Shown: in pieces, positions 17,087 through 25,668 of the stretch
Layout of the letters: each line of letters opens with the position of its first letter
How positions within the stretch are numbered: the first letter of the stretch is position 1
Assembly (NCBI GenBank): GCA_900468535.1
Contig: UBTY01000041.1
Location: forward strand, 124,001 to 188,000
Reading direction: 5' to 3'
DNA length: 64,000 bases
From: Hyphomicrobiales bacterium
GTDB lineage: Bacteria; Pseudomonadota; Alphaproteobacteria; Rhizobiales; Rhizobiaceae
The notes under the pieces: generated by a model
What the model was told of the DNA's origin: nothing
What the model saw: only the letters and a program-made list of their open reading frames with translations
Databases searched by the model: none
Position numbers and translations under genes: made by a program

Positions 17087-17941
17087 TCAGCGCCCGCCCA
17101 TGCCCGCATTGAGGGCGATGCTGTTGTAGATCAGCTTCTGCAGGATGATCGCGAGGAAGACGCCTGGAAGCATGGAAAGAGTCGCGCCGGCCATCAGATA
17201 ATTCCACTGCGTGCCTTGCTGCGTCTGGAACAGCGTCAGGCCAACGGGCAGAGTCGCATTGTCAGAACCGGTCATGACGATCAGTGGCCAGAGGAAGTTG
17301 TTCCACTGCCCGATGAAGGTGAAGAGCGACAAAAGGCCGATTGCCGGCATGGATAGCGGCACGATGATACTGACAAGGATGCGCAGACGCGAGGCGCCGT
17401 CGATCCTTGCGGCTTCCTCGAGTTCCATAGGTATGGAGAGGAAAAACTGCCGCATCAGGAATGCACCGAAGGTGCCAAACGAAATCGGCAGGATCACGCC
17501 GGGGAAGGTGTTGACCAAACCCAGCTTGTTGACGATCAGAAACAGCGGAATGATGAGCATCAGCGGCGGCACCATCAGCGTGCCGATATACCCGAGCAGC
17601 AGCATTTCGCGGGCCCTGAACTTCAACCGTGCGAAGGTGTAGCCGGAGAGGCACGAGACGACGACAGTGATCGCCGTTACGCAGATCGAAATGATGGCGC
17701 TGTTGAGGAAAAAACGGCCAAACGGCAGTTGAGTCCAGGCCGCGGCAAAATTACCCCATTCGAAGACCTCTGGAATGATGCGTGGTGGTATCGCCGCCAC
17801 TTCGGCATTGGAGCGCACCGCATTCGATACCATCCAGAAGAATGGAAAGAGAAAGGCGATCGCGACGAGCGTAATTGCCAGGTGATTGACGACATCAAGC
17901 GCCAGCTTCCGGCGTGCTCTGGCTTCGGATTTAAGCGTCAT
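17087..17941 (-). CDS. carbohydrate ABC transporter permease (MalG type), cluster B
   Basis: A protein of 284 residues and six membrane segments, the first in LAITLVAIAFLFPFFWMVSNAV. The coupling loop reads LEEAARIDGASRLRILVSIIVPLSMP. The start at 17941 overlaps the end of the partner permease gene by 11 bases, consistent with translational coupling. Part of the uptake system that accompanies the fucosidase. Confidence 0.9.
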   Translation of the reverse strand: MTLKSEARARRKLALDVVNHLAITLVAIAFLFPFFWMVSNAVRSNAEVAAIPPRIIPEVFEWGNFAAAWTQLPFGRFFLNSAIISICVTAITVVVSCLSGYTFARLKFRAREMLLLGYIGTLMVPPLMLIIPLFLIVNKLGLVNTFPGVILPISFGTFGAFLMRQFFLSIPMELEEAARIDGASRLRILVSIIVPLSMPAIGLLSLFTFIGQWNNFLWPLIVMTGSDNATLPVGLTLFQTQQGTQWNYLMAGATLSMLPGVFLAIILQKLIYNSIALNAGMGGR

Positions 17942-18860
17942 AATGCACCCATTTGCGCTGAAACCAGAATTGCAGTGCGGTCAACGCCATGATCAGCGCG
18001 AACATGACCCAGGCGATGGCGGAAGCGTAGCCCATCTGAAAGTTCTGAAAGCCGCGCTGGTAGATGGCGTAGCCAAGTGTCGCGGTCGACGATCCCGGCC
18101 CGCCCTTGGTCATGACGAAAATCTGGTCGAAGACCTGCAGTGAGGTGATCGCCGTCATGACGGTGCCGAAGAAAAGCGTCGGCGAGATCAGCGGCAGGCG
18201 GATTTTCCAGAAGCGATCCCAGGCGGTGGCGCCATCAATGCGCGCCGCTTCCAGATAACTTGCCGGCACCATGTCGAGCGCGGCGTTGAACAGAACCGTA
18301 TTGTAGCCGACGCCAGCCCAGATCGACGTGAGAACAACGGCCTGCATGGCGAGCGTACGATCATTCAGCACACCGGAGAACGGTAAAGACAGGGCTGCCA
18401 TCATGCTGTCAAACAGACCGCCGCTTGTGAATATCAGCATCCAGACCATGGCGACTGCGATCAGCGGCGTGAAGGTGGGCAGAAAGAAGATAACCCGGAA
18501 CCAACGCTGACCGATCTTCAAGCTGGCAATCCAGGTCGCCAACCCGAGCGAGATGACGATGTTGAGCACCAGATATTCGACGGTGAAGAAGACGGTGTTG
18601 CGCATGACCGTCCAGAATTGCGGGTCGGTCGTGAACAGACGAACATAGTTGGAGAAGCCGACGAAGCGCGGAGTCCCAAGCAACTGCCAGTTCGTGAAGC
18701 TGAGCGCAATCGAAGCGAGGATCGGCAGGACGAGAAACAGGACAATACCGATCAGGCCCGGCAGCAGGAAGAAGAAGGCCGTCCATCCGTCGCCTCTAAA
18801 CCATTTGAGCGAGCGTGGCCTTGGTCTTGCAATCATGTCGGTGTGCTTGCCCAGCATCAT
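17931..18860 (-). CDS. carbohydrate ABC transporter permease (MalF type), cluster B
   Basis: A 309-residue permease with FFFLLPGLIGIVLFLVLPIL as first membrane segment, the EAA loop YLEAARIDGATAWDRFWKIRLPLISP and the conserved QIFVMTKGGPGSSTATLGYAIY. Two adjacent ATGs (18860 and 18857) follow AAGGAGAGGCCC; the first was taken. It lies 73 bases after the binding-protein gene. Confidence 0.9.
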   Translation of the reverse strand: MMLGKHTDMIARPRPRSLKWFRGDGWTAFFFLLPGLIGIVLFLVLPILASIALSFTNWQLLGTPRFVGFSNYVRLFTTDPQFWTVMRNTVFFTVEYLVLNIVISLGLATWIASLKIGQRWFRVIFFLPTFTPLIAVAMVWMLIFTSGGLFDSMMAALSLPFSGVLNDRTLAMQAVVLTSIWAGVGYNTVLFNAALDMVPASYLEAARIDGATAWDRFWKIRLPLISPTLFFGTVMTAITSLQVFDQIFVMTKGGPGSSTATLGYAIYQRGFQNFQMGYASAIAWVMFALIMALTALQFWFQRKWVHYDA

Positions 18861-18933
18861 GGGCCTCTCCTTTTCGGCAAGGGCACTGCGGTCGGGCCGA
18901 TGGCCCCCACCGCAGGCCGGCCAGGTGCCCGGC

Positions 18934-20148
18934 TTATGGTAACTGGCTCTGAATGTCGCTCAGTACGCCATCTGGCTTCGTGTCGCCGGTCAGCGCCAGC
19001 GGCACGTACTGCATCACCAGATTCTCGAACTGGTTCCATTTCTCGTTGATGCGGAATGGCGTGGTATGGGCGAACATGTATTCCAGCGTATCGCGGGTAC
19101 CGCTGACATTCTTCGCCGCTCCATCATACCAGGCGGTCTGCTGTGCGAGCCGAGCCGGCAGCGCACGTCCGGCCGAACCGAGGATTTCTGCAGCCTTCGG
19201 GCCGGTCAGCACCTGCAACGCCTTGAAGGCGGCGTCCTTGTGCTGGCTGGAAGCGGAAATGCCCCAACCGGAGCCCGCCGTGATGAAGCGAGACGGGCCG
19301 TCGCCGCGCGGCAGCGGTGCAATGCCGATCTTGAAGTTGACGTTCGCCTGACCGGTGATCAGCGACCAGGGACCATCGATGTACATAGCAACATTGCCCG
19401 AGGCGAAGCGACCGCTTGCGGCAGAAGCGTCAGCAGCGGAGGCAAAGACCGGCGAGAATTTGTCCTTGGCCGTCAGATCGGCATACTTGCTGAAGGCATC
19501 GGTAAAGCCGGCATTGGTCAGGTCGAATTCATTGTCGGCGTTGAAATAATCCGCACCGAGCGCGACAGGGCCAGCAATGAAATCGAAGGCTTGCGTCCCG
19601 TAGCCGAAGTTTCCGTCCTTCGTCAGAGCCTTGGCGTCAGCCTTGAAGTCGTCGAAGGTCCAGTCCTTCGCGGGCTCCTTCAAGCCGGCGGCAGCGAACT
19701 TGTCGCGATTGTAGAAGACCATCCACGGACCGACGTCATAGGGCAACGCATAGAGTTTGCCGTCCTGCGAAAGGCCGGACATGATCGATGTCTCGAAATC
19801 CGCCACCTTCATGTCGCTGCTTTTCACGTAGTCATCGAGCGGCGCCAGGATCGAATAGAAATTCGGCAGGCGCATCGACTGCATCGAGACGATATCCGCG
19901 ACCTGCCCCGATGCCGCCAGAACCGGCAGGCGCGTCCAGTAATCCGTCCAGCCGGAAAGCTGCAGATTGACCTTGATATCGGGATATTGCTGGGTGACGA
20001 GATCGGCCAGTTGCTGCCAGAGTTCGGCATCGTTCGGCTGACCCCACATCTGCCAGGTCAGGGTGACGGGGGCATCCTGCGCCTTGGCGTTTATGCCGGG
20101 TAGTGAACTCGCCACAAGGGCGGCTGCAAAGATCAATGAATGCTTCAC
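18934..20148 (-). CDS. extracellular sugar-binding protein, cluster B
   Basis: A 404-residue family 1 solute-binding protein translated from a GTG at 20148 preceded by GGAGGA at seven bases. The signal peptide is KHSLIFAAALVASSLPGINAKA with likely cleavage near NAKAQDA; mature text begins VTLTWQMWGQPNDAELWQQL. The patterns ADIVSMQSMRLPNFY, MYIDGPWSLITGQ and RALPARLAQQ are typical of sugar binders. Its place between a GH29 fucosidase gene and two permeases suggests that it binds a fucoside or fucose-containing oligosaccharide. Confidence 0.9.
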   Translation of the reverse strand: MKHSLIFAAALVASSLPGINAKAQDAPVTLTWQMWGQPNDAELWQQLADLVTQQYPDIKVNLQLSGWTDYWTRLPVLAASGQVADIVSMQSMRLPNFYSILAPLDDYVKSSDMKVADFETSIMSGLSQDGKLYALPYDVGPWMVFYNRDKFAAAGLKEPAKDWTFDDFKADAKALTKDGNFGYGTQAFDFIAGPVALGADYFNADNEFDLTNAGFTDAFSKYADLTAKDKFSPVFASAADASAASGRFASGNVAMYIDGPWSLITGQANVNFKIGIAPLPRGDGPSRFITAGSGWGISASSQHKDAAFKALQVLTGPKAAEILGSAGRALPARLAQQTAWYDGAAKNVSGTRDTLEYMFAHTTPFRINEKWNQFENLVMQYVPLALTGDTKPDGVLSDIQSQLP

Positions 20149-20234
20149 GATTGTTCCTCCTCCTGAATGACTTTCGTTGCAGTGACGTTCATCACACTCC
20201 GGACACTCCCCTCCGGCTTGTTGGTGCGGCCCGT

Positions 20235-21020
20235 TCAGGCCGCGATCATGACCTCCAGGTCGGCGATCAGGCCGATCAGTTCCGTTCGCTGGCGCCGCCA
20301 CGTATCCGGGTCGTGTCCCGGCTCCAGAATGGCGGTCATGCGCTGGAGGAAGTCTGGCGGCAGCCGCTCGAGTTCGGCCGCCATCGGCAGATTCCAGCCG
20401 TCACCCGGAAAATAGACCCGGTTGAAGGCGAAGACGGTCTGCAGGATCGCATTGGCAAGCTTGCCGGTCAGCCCGACGAGAAAGACGAGATCGCGGCGAA
20501 CAACCTTGCTCTCATAATGATAATCCCTGGCCCAGTAGCGCAGGATATCCATGCATTGGCTGAGCACCGAAGCCCTCAGCGCTTCCGGATATTGCGCCAA
20601 CTGTTGCTTCCACCCCGCCAGCAAACCGCGTGGGTCAACGATGATCTGCTGGCTGGCAAGATCCGTCGGCAGATGGTAGCCCCAGATCGTCCATTCGAAG
20701 CTCTTGGGTACGACGATGCCATCAAGCCAGGAGTCCAGATCGCGCTGGACGCCAGCATAACGGCGCATCCAGACACGCTCCATTCGAATGCCTTCCGCCT
20801 GCCAGCTCCGTAGCGCGGCATCGAAGCGTCGCCATGCTGCGGTCTGGCGAACTGTCGGTCCGCGATAGGCATCGGCATAGACCCTGAAGTCGAAATCCGA
20901 TTGCGCATCCGACCACCCCTTACCGCGCGATCCGGCGAGCGCGACGGCACCATTGCCGTCTTCTGCCAGATCGGCGATCAAGGGAGTCATAGCGGCTATG
21001 AGTTCGGCTTCGCGGCTCAT
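20235..21020 (-). CDS. DUF4037-type nucleotidyltransferase domain protein
   Basis: A 261-residue soluble protein. Near the N-terminus ALAGSRGKGWSDAQSDFDFRVY (about 27-48) is the G-S-x-x(n)-D-x-D motif of the nucleotidyltransferase fold, with both metal aspartates. The rest is helical with aromatic-rich segments (WTIWGYHLPTDL), like DUF4037 proteins. Some relatives are aminoglycoside- or tRNA-type transferases, but no substrate is known here. It lies inside the fucosidase-ABC operon, 34 bases after the fucosidase gene, so a role in modifying or sensing the imported sugar is possible. Confidence 0.75.
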   Translation of the reverse strand: MSREAELIAAMTPLIADLAEDGNGAVALAGSRGKGWSDAQSDFDFRVYADAYRGPTVRQTAAWRRFDAALRSWQAEGIRMERVWMRRYAGVQRDLDSWLDGIVVPKSFEWTIWGYHLPTDLASQQIIVDPRGLLAGWKQQLAQYPEALRASVLSQCMDILRYWARDYHYESKVVRRDLVFLVGLTGKLANAILQTVFAFNRVYFPGDGWNLPMAAELERLPPDFLQRMTAILEPGHDPDTWRRQRTELIGLIADLEVMIAA

Positions 21021-21054
21021 GACGGCACCGGGCGGGCTGGGCTTCGTTCTCTCC

Positions 21055-22374
21055 TCAATCCTTCAGGATAAGCTCGATGACGGGGGTGACGACGTCAGGC
21101 TTCAGAACCGGGAGTTCCAGTGTCAGTATCCCCTCGCCCACAGCGACGCCAATGTTGGAATCGACTTCCGCATCCGGGTCAAGCCAATGCAACTCGCTGG
21201 CATCGTGCAGGAACTGCGCATATTTGACCTTGCGCCCCAGCCCTTCGATATGAATATGCCGGAACGGCCAGGCCTGGATATGCAGATAGAGGCGGTTGCC
21301 TTTCTGGGTGAAGCGGCAACCGCTCGGCGCCTTGTAGCTGGAGGGGCCGGCGCCATAGATCGCGCGGCCGTTCAGCCGCATCCATTCTCCGTACGTATCG
21401 AGCGCGGTGACGGCGCGGGCATCAAAGGTGCCGCGGCCGGTCGGGCCGACATTCATCAGAAGGTTGCCGCCGAGCGCAACAGTGTCGACTAGGATATTGA
21501 TCAGCTGCCCCGCATCCTTCCAGCTGGTCTCATCGCGATAGTAGCCCCAGGAGCCACTGAAGGTATGGCAGGCTTCCCAGCGCACCGGCAGACCGGCGAC
21601 CGTCGGAGCGACACGCGGGGTGTATTGCTCCGGCGTGACGAGATCAGGCATGTGGTCGGCATCGCGCGGCAGGTCGAGGCGGTCGCCGACGATGATGTCC
21701 GGCTGCAGCTCACGCACCAGCTTGATGAGGTCATCGCTTTCCCAATCGGCGCGCCCCTTGCCGGGCAAGCCCTTGTAGACGCGGCGGGGATAGCTGAAAT
21801 CGAACCAGATCACGTCGATCTTGCCGAAATTCGTCAACAGTTCAGTCACTTGATCCCGCATGTATTTGGCATAGCGCCTGACGTCGCGACCCTCGTTGAG
21901 CTTGGCGGCATCGGGATGATTGCGTTGCGGATGATGGGCATCGATCGGGAAATCCGGATGATGCCAGTCGAGCAGCGAATAGTAAAAGCCGACCTTCAAC
22001 CCTTCGGCGCGAAGCGCTTCGACGTAAGGGCCGATCAGATCCTTGCCGTAAGGGGTATTGGTCACCTTGTAGTCAGTCACCTTGCTATCCCAGAGGCAGA
22101 AACCCTCGTGATGCTTGGCAGTAAGAACGACATACTTCATGCCCGCCTGACGAGCGCGACGTGCCCACTCGCGGGCATCATAGAGATCGGGATCAAAGTT
22201 CTCGAAGTACTTCTGATAGGACTCGGTTGTGAATTCTTCGCGGTTTTTCAGCCATTCGTGGCGCGCGCCGAGCGCATACAGCCCGAAGTGAATGAACATG
22301 CCGAAGCGATCATGTCCGAACCATGCCTTGCCATCGACCACACTATGGCCGCCAGTGATTACTGCGTCGCTCAC
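21055..22374 (-). CDS. alpha-L-fucosidase, glycoside hydrolase family 29
   Basis: A 439-residue GH29 enzyme without a signal peptide, so cytoplasmic. WFGHDRFGMFIHFGLYA, KYVVLTAKHHEGFCLWDSK and VGFYYSLLDWHHPDFP are GH29 signatures, and the nucleophile aspartate is in IDVIWFDFSYP (around residue 200). A C-terminal beta domain follows from about 340. It should hydrolyse alpha-L-fucosides after import by the adjoining ABC transporter. As first gene of the minus-strand operon it starts just inside the LacI-type operator at 22401-22416. Plant cell-wall xyloglucan or plant glycans are plausible sources of substrate. Confidence 0.92.
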   Translation of the reverse strand: MSDAVITGGHSVVDGKAWFGHDRFGMFIHFGLYALGARHEWLKNREEFTTESYQKYFENFDPDLYDAREWARRARQAGMKYVVLTAKHHEGFCLWDSKVTDYKVTNTPYGKDLIGPYVEALRAEGLKVGFYYSLLDWHHPDFPIDAHHPQRNHPDAAKLNEGRDVRRYAKYMRDQVTELLTNFGKIDVIWFDFSYPRRVYKGLPGKGRADWESDDLIKLVRELQPDIIVGDRLDLPRDADHMPDLVTPEQYTPRVAPTVAGLPVRWEACHTFSGSWGYYRDETSWKDAGQLINILVDTVALGGNLLMNVGPTGRGTFDARAVTALDTYGEWMRLNGRAIYGAGPSSYKAPSGCRFTQKGNRLYLHIQAWPFRHIHIEGLGRKVKYAQFLHDASELHWLDPDAEVDSNIGVAVGEGILTLELPVLKPDVVTPVIELILKD

Positions 22375-22400
22375 ACTATCCTCCCGAAAGTTGCGGCTTC

Positions 22401-22416
22401 ATCGAACCGGTTCGAT
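22401..22416. promoter_or_regulatory. LacI/GalR-type operator upstream of the fucosidase operon
   Basis: ATCGAACCGGTTCGAT is a perfect 16-base palindrome with central CG, 27 bases before the fucosidase start and between it and the divergent LacI gene. A degenerate copy (13 of 16 bases) lies just before the LacI start. The position fits repression of the fucosidase-ABC operon. Confidence 0.75.
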
Positions 22417-22555
22417 TTAATCATCGATTGGATCATCCAGCATGTCAAGCTCTCTGTTGAAATGTTCTCAAGCATATTGCTTCACGGCCTACAAATGCTA
22501 GATTTGTGACAACAGCGCGTCGGAGAAATGATCTTCGATAGCAAAGACAAGGGCG

Positions 22556-22571
22556 ATAGAAACGGTTCGAA
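22556..22571. promoter_or_regulatory. degenerate copy of the LacI-type operator before the regulator gene
   Basis: ATAGAAACGGTTCGAA matches 13 of the 16 positions of the operator at 22401 and sits 6 bases upstream of the regulator ATG. It would let the repressor limit its own synthesis. Confidence 0.5.
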
Positions 22572-22577
22572 ACATTC

Positions 22578-23585
22578 ATGGCCACAATTCGTGATGTCGC
22601 CAAGCTCGCTGACGTCTCCGTCTCGACGGTTTCGCTGGCTTTGAGCAATCCGGCGCGCGTCAGCCCAAAGACGCTGGAGAAAATTCGTCAGGCGATTGCG
22701 GCCGTCGGCTTCGTTGCCGATCCGCTCGCCCAAAGCCTGGCGCGCGGGCGCAGCCGCATGATCGGCTTTGTCGTCGGCAATGTCGGCAACCCGTTTTTCG
22801 GCGATATCCGGCGCGAGCTCGAAAACTACGCGCTCGACCACCAGCATTTCGTCGTCGTCACCGACTCCTCCGGCAAGACGGATCGCGAGAGGGCGATGGT
22901 TGAGCACTTGATCGGCCTCAAGACCGCCGGCCTCGCGCTGGCGCCGTCCGGCTATGACCGGGATTACCTCGACTTCGTCGCCGGCCTCAACGTACCGATC
23001 GTCTGCTTCGACCAGAAGGTTGCCGGCATTGAGCGCGATTTCGTCGGCTCCGACAATTATCTCGCGGGTGCCATGCTGACCGAGCATCTTTTGCAACTCG
23101 GTCACCGACGCATCGCGTTCATCACCGGCCCGAGCCATATGCACACGGCAACCGAGCGCTATCGCGGCTTTGCCGAGACGATGGCCAATGCCGGCGTCGA
23201 CGTGAACCCGAATTTCATCGTTGATGGCCAGTTCACGCGTACCGCCGGCTACGAGGCTGCGATGCGATTGCTGATCCAGCCCGAGCGCCCGACTGCGATC
23301 CTCGGCGCTAACAACACCGTGGCGCTCTCGGCACTGCAGGCGATGCAGGAGCTGGGCTTCCGCTGTCCGGAAGACATCTCACTCGCCATGATCGATAATG
23401 TTCAGTGGAGCTCCGTGATAACGCCCCGCATCACCATGGTGGTTCAGGATACCCTGGCACTCGGCGGCATTATCGCGCGCCGCCTCATGCATCGCATCAA
23501 CAAGCCGCAAGGAGCTGTCGAGCCGCCGCAGGATTTCGTGCTGACACCCAAATTCGTCCCCGGCAACTCATGCCGAAGAGTGTGA
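22578..23585 (+). CDS. LacI family transcriptional regulator of the fucosidase operon
   Basis: A 335-residue repressor. ATIRDVAKLADVSVSTVSLALSN is the LacI HTH and VSPKTLEKIRQAIAAVGF the hinge region; the sugar-binding core starts at SRMIGFVVGNVGNPFF and ends near LTPKFVPGNSC. Divergent from the GH29-ABC operon and flanked by two copies of one palindrome, it is very likely the local, fucoside-responsive repressor. The ATG at 22578 has no strong Shine-Dalgarno. Confidence 0.9.
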   Translation: MATIRDVAKLADVSVSTVSLALSNPARVSPKTLEKIRQAIAAVGFVADPLAQSLARGRSRMIGFVVGNVGNPFFGDIRRELENYALDHQHFVVVTDSSGKTDRERAMVEHLIGLKTAGLALAPSGYDRDYLDFVAGLNVPIVCFDQKVAGIERDFVGSDNYLAGAMLTEHLLQLGHRRIAFITGPSHMHTATERYRGFAETMANAGVDVNPNFIVDGQFTRTAGYEAAMRLLIQPERPTAILGANNTVALSALQAMQELGFRCPEDISLAMIDNVQWSSVITPRITMVVQDTLALGGIIARRLMHRINKPQGAVEPPQDFVLTPKFVPGNSCRRV

Positions 23586-23762
23586 TTTTCCGAAACTGCA
23601 TGGCGGCCTGCCGAACGTTCAGCTTCCAGTCAGCCCGAACTGCCGCATCAATATGACGACCCCAGCACCGACAACGAAAGCGGCAACACTCATTGCTAAC
23701 CACCATCACGGCGACATCACCGGTCTACCGACACCTAGAGGTTTTATCCGATACCGCTTGCC

Positions 23763-24596
23763 TTGATTTCACGAACCAAGACCAGGGCTGACGAAAGTGC
23801 CCGGTCGACTTCATCAAGGCGAACAGGAACCAAAAGAAGCTGTCGGCCAGTCATACCGATGATCGCCTCCATCACCTCGTCACAGCGTCGGTACATTCTT
23901 CATTCTCGATGGTCACCTCCGCATCGAAATCCTGAGCGACCTGAGACGCACCGAGGTTGAGTGCCTCGTCTCGACCGATGATGAAGCGTTCACCTACAAC
24001 AAGCAAATCAATAGACTTGCTGCTGTCCAAGAATACGCCATGATCGTCAACGCTCTGAATCAGGGAGTGCCAGAGGAACGGATCGCGAAAGTTCTCTCGG
24101 TGAACGTGTCGACGATCCGGCGGCGCTCACGCATGTTGAATGGGTTTTGCACCGAAGCGACGGAATTGTTGAAGGATAAGAACTGCCCGATGGCAATCTT
24201 TGAGATCTTCAAAAAGATGCAGCCTCTCAGACAGATCGAGGTCGCTGACATGATGATCAACGCTAACAACTATTCTGTCGCCTTTGCATCCGCGGTATTG
24301 GCAGGCACGCCGCGCAACCAACTGGTGGAGCCAGACAAACCCAAGAGCGTCAAGGGAATGACTGCCGATGCGATCGCGCGCATGGAGAAAGAACTATCCC
24401 GCCTGCAAGAGGCTATGGCTTAGATCCAGGATACCATGGAAAGGATCACTTGGAGCTGACCGTCGTCAAAGGCTATCTTAAGCGCCTACTGGGAAATGCC
24501 CGCGTGGTCAGCTATCTCGTCGTCAATCGGCCGGAATATCTTCCCGAGTTTCAAAACATCGTCGACATTACGTCAACGATGCCCTCGGAAAATTGA
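23763..24596 (+). pseudogene. decayed RepB/ParB-like plasmid partition protein gene
   Basis: A RepB-family protein (ParB N-terminal domain plus RepB C-terminal domain) can be followed through several reading frames. The longest intact part runs from about 23895 to 24420: GTFFILDGHLRIEILSDLRR, EAFTYNKQINRLAAVQEYAM and the HTH ERIAKVLSVNVSTIRRRSRM. A TAG at 24421-24423 stands where homologues continue EAMAL-IQDTYG. A one-base loss near 24435 then shifts the frame to HGKDHLELTVVKGYLKRLLGNARVVSYL and ends at the TGA at 24594. The N-terminus (VP..VDFIKANR, then a DPKVRQS-like and an IAASI-like segment) is broken by at least two more frameshifts and a small deletion. The remaining ORF (ATG 24040 to 24423) is unlikely to work in partitioning. 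Confidence 0.85.
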
Positions 24597-24747
24597 TGTC
24601 TAAAGTGGAAATGGGCCATTCCGAACGCGCCCGTGTGGCAGGATCAACAAGCGCCGACAATAATGTCGGCTCGCCGCGCCGCGCATGGCCTCCAATACAA
24701 GAATTCTACCAAAGGTTGTTGTGACCTTGTGTACCGCGTATTAAACC

Positions 24748-25608
24748 TCACACCGCGCTCCTGCGCGCCTCATCAAGATAGATTTCGCGTAGACGGGTAG
24801 CGATCTGGCCGGGCGCGCCCGTGCCGATCGTCGCGCCGTCGATCTCAACCACCGGCATCACGAAGGTCGATGCGCCGGTGATGAAGGCTTCGTCGGCTCC
24901 CTGAGCTTCATCGATGGTGAAGTTTCGTTCGACAACTTCCATTTGCGCTTCCTTGGCGTAGCGCAGGAGACTGGCACGGGTGATGCCATGAAGAATGTCG
25001 TTCGACAGCGCGCGAGTGATGATCTTGCGACCCTTGACGATATAGGCGTTGTTCGCCGTGCCCTCGGTCACATAGCCGTCCTGCACGAACCATCCGTCGT
25101 CAGCGCCAGATTTTTTTGCCATCATCTTGGCCATTGACGGATACAGGAGCTGCACCGTCTTGATGTCGCGACGCCCCCAGCGGATGTCGGGGATGGAGAT
25201 CACCTTGATGCCGGTCTTTGCCTTCGGCGCGTTCACGAGAGTAGGAACCGACTGCGTAAACAAGACAACGGTCGGCTCGACCTCATCGGACGGGAACGCA
25301 AAGTCGCGATCGCCCGGATTGCCGCGCGAAATCTGCAGATAGACGACACCCTCGTTCAAGTCGTTTCTCGCGACGAGTTCCCGGTGTATGGCGAGCAACT
25401 TATCGGACGACAGCGGGTGGCGAATGCCCAACTCCGCCAGCGAGCGTTCCAGCCGCGCGACGTGGCCGCCGAAATCCAGAAGCTTGCCGTCGACTACCGA
25501 GGTCACCTCGTAGACGGCGTCCGCAAAAACGAACCCGCGATCGAAGATCGAGATCTTCGCTTCGTCTTCGGGCAGATATTCCCCATTCAGATAGACAATT
25601 CGGCTCAT
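24748..25608 (-). CDS. dat: D-amino-acid transaminase (class IV PLP aminotransferase)
   Basis: A 286-residue fold-type IV aminotransferase. FDRGFVFADAVYEVTSVVDG is the N-terminal family signature, the PLP lysine lies in RRDIKTVQLLYPSMAK, and GYVTEGTANNAYIV and ITGASTFVMPVVEIDG complete the cofactor site. The D-alanine transaminase branch moves amino groups between D-amino acids and 2-oxo acids. It closes a seven-gene operon with a peptide ABC transporter and a serine hydrolase, pointing to catabolism of D-residues from peptides. The ATG at 25608 was chosen over a GTG at 25623 because it starts the conserved SRIVYLNGEYLP. Confidence 0.88.
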   Translation of the reverse strand: MSRIVYLNGEYLPEDEAKISIFDRGFVFADAVYEVTSVVDGKLLDFGGHVARLERSLAELGIRHPLSSDKLLAIHRELVARNDLNEGVVYLQISRGNPGDRDFAFPSDEVEPTVVLFTQSVPTLVNAPKAKTGIKVISIPDIRWGRRDIKTVQLLYPSMAKMMAKKSGADDGWFVQDGYVTEGTANNAYIVKGRKIITRALSNDILHGITRASLLRYAKEAQMEVVERNFTIDEAQGADEAFITGASTFVMPVVEIDGATIGTGAPGQIATRLREIYLDEARRSAV

Positions 25609-25668
25609 GTGTACAGCACTCACTCCAGGTCTCTGGTCGATCGGATCAGGCGTGTCGCCTCACCAACT

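Noticed and set aside
23619..23693. 24-residue hydrophobic peptide on the minus strand (MSVAAFVVGAGVVILMRQFG...)
   Set aside because: It looks like a membrane peptide, but there is no good Shine-Dalgarno and it lies in decaying DNA beside the repB remnant.
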